From Planctomycetota bacterium (GTDB taxonomy: Bacteria > Planctomycetota > Planctomycetia > Pirellulales > Pirellulaceae), in assembly GCA_024277285.1 (NCBI GenBank), contig JAJRVM010000225.1, positions 1 through 17,044 on the forward strand: 17,044 nucleotides of DNA, given 5' to 3'. The position numbers were made by a program, and so were the translations under genes. Each line of letters starts with the position of its first letter. The stretch's first letter is position 1. Shown in pieces: positions 8,501-17,044 of this stretch. The notes under the pieces are model-generated. The model did no database searches. It was not told the origin of the DNA and was given only the letters and a program-made list of their open reading frames with translations.

Positions 8501-9576
8501 AAGACCGACAGGTCCTGCGAATCGGCAATGATCAAACGGGCCACTTCACGCAGGCCAGCTGAACCGACGGTCGGCAGTGTCAGGCCGCCATTGTCGCGCG
8601 CCTGGTCAACCAGTTTTGGTAAGAAGGCAAAATCTTGGTTCGATCGCTCGGCGACCAAGTCCCAAGCGAGTTCAATCGACTTGCCGTTCACTTCCGCTGT
8701 CATCGTCAGCTGCTGTGGCGCGTGTGACTCGAGTTTGCCAATCACAATCGTGTCGCGGTCTGTTCGCAATGGCGGAAATGCAATCGGATAGTGCTCGACG
8801 ATCGCTGCTGGGAACTTAACCTGCTGAGGCCACAAGACCGGCAGCTGAACCGCGTGGGCCAGTTCCGTTCCGGCTTCCTGGGCGGACGATTCACTGTCCG
8901 AATCGATGTAGATCATGCCGCCGGTCTGGTTGGCCAGAACGGCCAGGAATGCGATGTTTCGCTCGGCGCCAATCACATAGCTCGATACCGACACACGTCG
9001 TTCGACCAACTGGCCGACCAGCGTCTTGATCTCCGGATCACCGAACAGATTCGCACGACTCAACCCGTCGCCGACATAAACGACCGACCGGGGATGCTCG
9101 CTCGCATCCGCAAAACTCGCGACCGCAGCTCGCAGTGCGACCAGCATGTCGGTCGATCCCAGCGGCGCACGTTGCTTGAGTTTCGTCAACGCCGCTTTCA
9201 TTTCTTTGCTGGCCGGGCCAACAAACGCTGCGCTCATGGGTACCGCTTCCAGGTCGACCGCCAGTAATTTTACGCGATCCCCTGAATCAAGTCGGTTGAG
9301 CAACGTTTCGACCGCCAAGAGGCTGTCGCTACGAAACAGGCCGCGTTGGCTGGCCGAAGTATCGACCAATACCACCACGTCCTGAACGCGCGCCGGCTTG
9401 GGCCGGACCTGTGGCGTGATGCTCAATGCGTAGTACGATTCGCCAGCCGCCTTGTCGTAGGTTGCTAGTCGACCTCCAAAAGTATCGGCGGGCGGATCAG
9501 CCGCCCACGCGGTGGTCAACAACAAACCACTCAAGAGAACACCAACTGGCAGCAGATAGAAACTGCGTTTGGACAT
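5560..9576 (-). CDS. Large exported protein: vWA, helical region, STN-like domain, Gly-rich tract, helical repeats, DUF2135-like domain
   Basis: From the ATG at 9576 the protein has 1338 residues (a GTG at 9594 would add six). Residues 1-26 are a signal peptide ending TTAWAA. A vWA domain spans about 62-245 with an intact metal site: DTSAS (72-76), T142 and D170. A Pro/Ala linker (about 390-415) leads to a charged helical region (about 425-590). An STN/secretin-N-like domain lies near 674-760 (LEFNDAPLSEVVDYLKQA), followed by KVYPVADL and a tract of Gly with Phe (about 780-826). Next come TPR-like helices (about 920-1085) and a DUF2135/YfaP-like beta domain (about 1090-1180, with GEADVDLVVKEPAG). 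The end carries SADRRYVRI, a Gly run and a seven-Asp run. No secretin barrel domain is visible. I infer an exported scaffold or binding protein. The substrate is unknown. The gene stands alone, with 700-nt gaps on either side and its own terminator. Confidence 0.85.
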   Translation of the reverse strand: MSKRSFYLLPVGVLLSGLLLTTAWAADPPADTFGGRLATYDKAAGESYYALSITPQVRPKPARVQDVVVLVDTSASQRGLFRSDSLLAVETLLNRLDSGDRVKLLAVDLEAVPMSAAFVGPASKEMKAALTKLKQRAPLGSTDMLVALRAAVASFADASEHPRSVVYVGDGLSRANLFGDPEIKTLVGQLVERRVSVSSYVIGAERNIAFLAVLANQTGGMIYIDSDSESSAQEAGTELAHAVQLPVLWPQQVKFPAAIVEHYPIAFPPLRTDRDTIVIGKLESHAPQQLTMTAEVNGKSIELAWDLVAERSNQDFAFLPKLVDQARDNGGLTLPTVGSAGLREVARLIIADSQDLSVFGPSPATAALAEATTAKETTAEATFHFVAYQEDPAVPPAVPPTAPPTADAAPSSDDAGLLSELDPTSELLEQVHGERQIRAGKIQAEVEQGMAQARKTMGVNAAEAIQALKTVLDNVVRSPDLDAELRSQLRDRIVTAIREAGRRQVVNDETRRQAEANQAIADEAMRLADEFTDRRQRVKLLMEKFDALVDEGIGLALAGENDEAEKNFDSAIDEIANPVEDLLPGEAIGISARMNASILRQLTGIRKFRQLRHRGFADALYEVERAAIPFPDEPPIVYPDAEFWERISNARQKYKSMDLLSGESKERKIYDALKDEILLEFNDAPLSEVVDYLKQARNIPIVIDNRALDDVGLGSDTPVTISLNGITLRSALKLMLKELDLTYVIRDEVLKITTPEEAENELLTKVYPVADLVLPIISGSSGGGLGGGGGFGGGGGGGFGGGGGGFGGGGGRGGGGFGGGGFGGGGFFDVEDDLTLGTKSDSSKAASPATTVNKPAANPSAPKAATLKRMVRIPSADPIKLELADGQSLDAAWDQFFAKHENATGEQTQTLDQQTRATARELSSKEKYTEIVTMLEASMRHAQSQPWMYEALALAMLADDYPQSEVERALMSAVDMSSDLDAMMDIAVYMARLGLDRRALQLFREVAFMNPLRPEPYALGLASAKRLDDADGIRWATLGILGQAWPESQSGIEDRALRLAKATVQRLRKADQAEEADAFEQEIENARVRDVQVTVTWTGEADVDLVVKEPAGTVCSLQNPRTTAGGIILGDSYAAGSNKSGYTETYVCPKGFKGQYRLLIHRVWGKVTAGKVTVDIQTNNPDRPHIHAQVPLGEKDALVLFDVNKGRRTEQMAHQQLANLQAPRVVVDRSMLSRQLNRYEDSLASRDFKRARAYQRGWRGGGPVGFQPQITQLPSGAGMSGAGALAVVSADRRYVRIAPIPFFSQIGDVATFNFGGGGGGALPDDDDDDDNNGGGNGN
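7099..7233 (-). repeat. Low-complexity glycine codon tract within the vWA/STN gene
   Basis: On the + strand this is a run of CCACCACCG-type triplets. On the coding strand it encodes about 45 residues, mostly Gly, broken by Phe, one Leu and one Arg. The reading frame stays open throughout. The triplet repetition makes it prone to length change and to assembly error. Confidence 0.85.
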
Positions 9577-9872
9577 ATTCGCGACCCCAAGCACAGAAGT
9601 GAGTTTTGAAATGGATACTTTCCCCGTGCCGGACTGGGAAAGCCCAACTTACCTACAAAATGAGCGTCTAATTCGTCGCTCGCACGTTCTCATTCTAAGC
9701 TCGCCCAATCGTTTCTGCCACATAAAAACCGCTAATTTGGGCGATCCACGCAAGATGGATGTAATGATCGGCCGGTTTACTACCACAATGGCCGAAATAC
9801 GCTCGCTCACTCGTACCGAAACGATTCGTAAAGACGTTACAAGCAGTTGCCAGCAAGATTGCCGCTCACCAT

Positions 9873-9901
9873 AACCGTGACAACCAGCAACCGTGACAAC
9901 C
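9873..9901. repeat. 13-bp direct repeat pair
   Basis: AACCGTGACAACC occurs at 9873-9885 and again at 9889-9901, a 16-base period. Spacing near one and a half helical turns does not favour simple same-face binding. Local duplication is as likely as a binding site. Confidence 0.6.
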
Positions 9902-9907
9902 TGCCTG

Positions 9908-9936
9908 GCTGGAATCGTATCGCTGGAATCGTATCG
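9908..9936. repeat. 14-bp tandem duplication
   Basis: GCTGGAATCGTATC is repeated exactly twice in tandem, 9908-9921 and 9922-9935, and the next base continues the pattern. It lies 7 bases after the neighbouring direct-repeat pair. Confidence 0.65.
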
Positions 9937-10243
9937 GTCTGGCATTTCGCTTCGGTTACCAGACTTCGATTCCACACCTGCCGGGCTTGCCGCCTTCGCA
10001 CACCAATTGTTCGCCACCTCGTGCCAAACTCAACTTGGCGCGCCATGGCGGCCATTCCTACTTGCAAATTGTACGCCAAGAACGCTCCAACGGCCCTGGA
10101 ATGGACCGTGAGTAGCTCGGATGAATGTCTATAACCAGTGGTTGATAAACGACTTAAGATGGAGTTGGTGAGTTTCGTGAAATGTCCTGCGCGACACTGA
10201 TTCAAGTCGATAATGTCGGTCCTTGTTCCCCTTTATCAACCAA

Positions 10244-10262
10244 CTGTTGCGATTCGCAACAG
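10244..10262 (-). terminator. Hairpin downstream of the kinase gene
   Basis: CTGTTGCG/CGCAACAG forms an 8-bp stem with a 3-base loop, 10 nt after the kinase stop codon. It is followed on the - strand by TTGGTTG, only a partial T tract, so termination strength is uncertain. Confidence 0.5.
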
Positions 10263-10272
10263 CGGCTCAGGG

Positions 10273-14007
<3,735 letters not shown>

Positions 14008-14169
14008 GACAGCCCGCCTTTCAAGCGAGGGAACGCGGATCGAATCGTTGCTTCTCTCGGTAAAGGTTGATTACCACCGCTTTTCAAACGCAACATCGAA
14101 CTCGTCGACGCTGCTGCTCGGGAATCCGTCAACAGCTCACAGATAACAATACGAAATGCCGTAACTGAG

Positions 14170-16578
14170 TTACGGTTGTTTGTCCGTTGCCTTCGCACTC
14201 GCCGGTGCCGTTCTTTCGCTTGACGCCCTCTTGGGCGCCACCGATCCCTCGGCACCTTGTCCTGGTCGACTGGCCAACGCTTGCTTGAATTCTTCTAGCC
14301 GTTTTCGCAGCGGCCCTTCCGCGTCGGGCGGCACGAGTCCGAGGGCCTGTTGCTGCCAACGAATGGCATCCTCCAGTTGACCCGCTAACGCACACGTTGC
14401 GGCCAGCAGTTGCACCAACCGCGGGTCCGAAAACCCTGACTGTCGGCAGGCCGTTTCCGCCAACGTGATCGCCTGCTTCGGATTCCGATACGATGGATCG
14501 GGGCACGTTGTCAACAGCGTCACCATCCGCTCGATCGGCTCGACATACGTCTGTTCGCGAAGAATCGCTTCCGCATAGTCGGCGCGTGCCTTATCAAACT
14601 CACTAAGCGAATAAAACAGGTCGCCGCGAATGACATAGTCGCGCGACGAGCTCCCATCGAGCTTGATGGCCTCATCCAAATCCGCGATCGCCTGCTTTAC
14701 ATCGCCGCTCGCCAGCCGCACTTGGGAGCGATTGCGATATGCCTTGACCAAACGGGAATCCAGCTCGAGTGCCTTGTTGTAATCGCTCTCCGCATTCTCC
14801 AAATCTTTCATGTTCCAATAAATATTGCCTCGTGCATTGAACGCGGCCGCATTGGCGCCGTCAAGTGAAATCACCACATTGATGTTTCCCAGTGCATTTT
14901 CAAACTCTTGGGTTCGCGCCTCGGCCAATGCCAGGTCGTAGCGAACGGTCGTATCCGCGGGGGCAAGTTCCACGGCACGCCGCAGGTGTGCGAGGCCCTC
15001 TTTGCGTTGGTTCAGGCCGAATAGCGTCTTGCCATATTCCGTGTGTGCCTGGGCCGAATCGGGCTCGATCTCAACGGCCCGTGCGAATTGCTTGGCCGCC
15101 TCGTCAAAACGGCCCACTTGCCGCAGCGTGCGTCCAAATTCACAATACGGAGCGGCCGTCGTAGGGACAAGATTCGTCGCCTCTTGCAACTGCTCGACCG
15201 CTTCCACCAAGCGACCCTGGGCGAGCAGTTCCGAGCCCCATCGCGCATGCGCCTGCCAGCTCATCGGTACGACTTCGGCCAAGTTGGCACTCGCCTGCTC
15301 GGCGTCACTTCTACCGCTCCGCTGCAGCGCACCGATCGCGATCACAGGAAACAGCAACAACACCCCCCATTTGAAAACGTGCGGCACTCGCTCCCAGAGC
15401 GACCACGCTATGCCCAGGCCAGGGTCGGCGTCGGGCAGCGTCAGAACCTCGCGCACGTCGCGTGCGCGTAACTGCCAGATGAAACTGTCAAAGTAATAGT
15501 GTAACAGCGTTGACGCGGCAACCAAGGCATAGACCGTCTTGAGCAACCTACTTGCCGTAACATCGTACTCGACCCATGTCGGCGAAATTGCCGCCCAAAA
15601 TGCGGGAAGACCGTACATTGCCGTCGCTGCCAAATAGAGGACCAATCCCACGGCACCCCAGCCGAAGAAAAACTTGGCGTACCACGCCATCTCTCGCCCT
15701 AGTGCGAGGCGACGACCGCCGTAGTAACGCGTCAACGCCAAGTACTCGATGGCGTGAAAAAGCTCGAATAGCAACACGCCCAACAATAGGTTGTGCAGGT
15801 TGACCATCGCGTACCACCATAGCCCGATCCCGCCGGCCATCGCCGTCAGCTTCACGAGACTTGGCGCTTGCCCTTGACGCCGTTGGTAAACGTAATTCAG
15901 GACAAACGCGGTCGTGACCACGGCCGTCAGGAATCCCCAAAGAAGCTGCGCAGCGTTCACCCACGTAGGGTCCAACAACGGTCCTCCTGAGGCGTAAAAT
16001 CGGTCCAGCAATTGGTACATGCGCTCGGGCGAATAGACGACGCCGGCGCCGAACCAGAAAAAGCACATCAGAAAATCGAGGCGAATCGTCATGCGCTCAA
16101 AGGAATCGGCCTTCGCATCGTAAATGCGCACAACCCCATACTGCTGTGTCAAGACATGCCAGAATCCAGCCAACAATAAAATCACCGCGAGTCCGTCCAG
16201 TCCCTGTGTGGCAAACCCGAATCCGATGCCCAGCATGACCAGCGGCGCAAGCAGGAAACGCATGCGGTATCGACGAAAGAGCTCACGGTCGCCGTAAGCA
16301 CGCAAGAAACCAGGAAACTGATGGCCAACGGCAACCAACGTCAATACAGCCAAGTAGACGCTCGCTGTTGTGCCCTGATGATTGCGCAGCCATAAGACCA
16401 CGGGAATCAGCAAGATTGGGGTCGCCAAGAAAAACAAGATGTCGTGCCATGGGTTGACGATCCAAATATTGCCGCCAAGCGAAGACGAAGCGGTCTCCGC
16501 CTTGCTCGGCTTCTTTCCAGCACCGTCCACGGCCGTCGCTAACGCTCCCGCCGAGCCCATATCCGTATCCGAATTCAT
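14170..16578 (-). CDS. Histidine-rich multi-span membrane protein with C-terminal TPR repeats
   Basis: The protein has 802 residues. After a polar 40-residue N-terminus, residues about 45-417 hold roughly ten membrane segments. Histidines sit in or beside several of them: WHD (44-46), GHQFPGFLRAYGD (H86), WHVLTQQYG (H141), LHNLL (H262), FHAIEYLALTRYY (H275) and LHYYFDSFIWQLR (H360). Repeated His with nearby Asp or Glu suggests a bound metal or heme, but this is inference, and I cannot name the family. Residues about 440-760 form six or more TPR units (for example AYRNRSQVRLASGDVKQAIADLDEAIKL in outline, 613-640), probably for protein contacts. The tail is Lys/Ala/Ser-rich and disordered. The start at 16578 has only a weak AAGG site, and M7 is an alternative. 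The stop overlaps a small palindrome, GTAACTGAGTTAC (14161-14173). The sensor kinase gene follows on the same strand. Confidence 0.85.
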   Translation of the reverse strand: MNSDTDMGSAGALATAVDGAGKKPSKAETASSSLGGNIWIVNPWHDILFFLATPILLIPVVLWLRNHQGTTASVYLAVLTLVAVGHQFPGFLRAYGDRELFRRYRMRFLLAPLVMLGIGFGFATQGLDGLAVILLLAGFWHVLTQQYGVVRIYDAKADSFERMTIRLDFLMCFFWFGAGVVYSPERMYQLLDRFYASGGPLLDPTWVNAAQLLWGFLTAVVTTAFVLNYVYQRRQGQAPSLVKLTAMAGGIGLWWYAMVNLHNLLLGVLLFELFHAIEYLALTRYYGGRRLALGREMAWYAKFFFGWGAVGLVLYLAATAMYGLPAFWAAISPTWVEYDVTASRLLKTVYALVAASTLLHYYFDSFIWQLRARDVREVLTLPDADPGLGIAWSLWERVPHVFKWGVLLLFPVIAIGALQRSGRSDAEQASANLAEVVPMSWQAHARWGSELLAQGRLVEAVEQLQEATNLVPTTAAPYCEFGRTLRQVGRFDEAAKQFARAVEIEPDSAQAHTEYGKTLFGLNQRKEGLAHLRRAVELAPADTTVRYDLALAEARTQEFENALGNINVVISLDGANAAAFNARGNIYWNMKDLENAESDYNKALELDSRLVKAYRNRSQVRLASGDVKQAIADLDEAIKLDGSSSRDYVIRGDLFYSLSEFDKARADYAEAILREQTYVEPIERMVTLLTTCPDPSYRNPKQAITLAETACRQSGFSDPRLVQLLAATCALAGQLEDAIRWQQQALGLVPPDAEGPLRKRLEEFKQALASRPGQGAEGSVAPKRASSERTAPASAKATDKQP

Positions 16579-17044
16579 GCGTCACTTGCCTTGAATAACA
16601 ATCTTGTATCTGTTCAACCGCCTGCAGCGTCTTCCGGAGTCAGGGACCGCTACGGGTTCGCCCCACCGGTGAACGCGTTTCGCCAGTCGTTTCTGGCCCC
16701 GTAAACTTCTTCACCCACCCGTTGCGGCCACCTGCCCAAAGGCACTACCGATTCAACCGGCGTCATTCCATGCAGCGTGCCAGCTCGACCGCACCTTGCC
16801 ACAGGGCAACAATAGCCACCCGGAAGCAATAGGTTCTCTTGGCGTTTCTACGCCGGGGCACCAAGCAATAGTTCAAGCTTGTTGAAACACCGTGTAGTGC
16901 CACCCCCACTTTGGTTGTCGGTACATCCCTCGTCGTTGTTGTTGATACTGGCCATCTTTGGTGTGTCGCCACTTCGCTGAACGAGGGGGCTTGAAGGTGT
17001 TGGGTTGGCACCTGAGCAACCGATCGATAACACTGCGTTCCCAC
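16579..17044. other. Right-end stretch without a convincing gene
   Basis: A 93-residue frame on the - strand is open to the window edge (17044-16763), but its composition is mixed and it shows no motif or signal peptide. A related short pattern, AAGCAATAG(G)TTC, occurs at about 16825 and 16864. The promoter of the TPR membrane gene should lie just right of 16600. The left part could be remnant or leader sequence of a gene beyond the window. Confidence 0.5.

Larger units (their letters stand above)
9577..10272. other. Long intergenic region between the vWA gene and the kinase gene
   Basis: About 700 bases have no convincing coding frame. They hold two small direct-repeat pairs (9873-9901 and 9908-9936) and a hairpin just after the kinase stop. 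The promoter and leader of the vWA gene must lie in this region unless it is read through from the kinase gene. Confidence 0.55.

Noticed and set aside
16763..17044. 93-residue frame on the - strand open to the window edge
   Set aside because: No motif, start site or family resemblance is visible. It could be part of a gene beyond the edge but cannot be supported from this sequence.

Overview
The window reads as chromosomal DNA from a planctomycete, probably of the Pirellula/Rhodopirellula side of the phylum. This rests on gene content and not on a marker gene: a DUF1207 protein, a very large exported vWA protein carrying an STN-like domain and a glycine-rich tract, loosely spaced genes, weak Shine-Dalgarno sites, and GC-rich palindromic repeats scattered between genes. 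I see no rRNA, tRNA, CRISPR array, transposase or phage gene.

Layout. Positions 1-778 hold a compound palindromic repeat (R1) and otherwise empty sequence. A DUF1207 gene on the + strand (779-1786) follows. Two more copies of the repeat (R2, R3) fill 1881-2178, and R3 runs into the stop codon of tsaD. From there every gene is on the - strand. In transcription order these are: a histidine-rich membrane protein with TPRs (16578-14170); a hybrid histidine kinase with sensor, HAMP, PAS, kinase, two receivers and HPt (14007-10273); the exported vWA/STN/DUF2135 protein (9576-5560), ending at a strong palindromic terminator; an S41 C-terminal processing protease (4842-3283); and tsaD (3223-2177). 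The protease and tsaD are 59 nt apart and probably co-transcribed. The other genes have gaps of about 160 to 720 nt and may be independent units.

How the genes work together. Most products act at or outside the cytoplasmic membrane: a probable lipoprotein or outer-membrane protein, a secreted vWA protein, a periplasmic PDZ protease, a membrane sensor kinase and a multi-span membrane protein. TsaD is the cytosolic exception and makes the universal tRNA modification t6A. There is no clear defence or biosynthetic system. The most unusual items are the multidomain vWA/STN/DUF2135 protein, the unidentified histidine-rich TPR membrane protein beside the sensor kinase, and the REP-like repeat family. 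Domain calls are from reading the translations; no database search was run.
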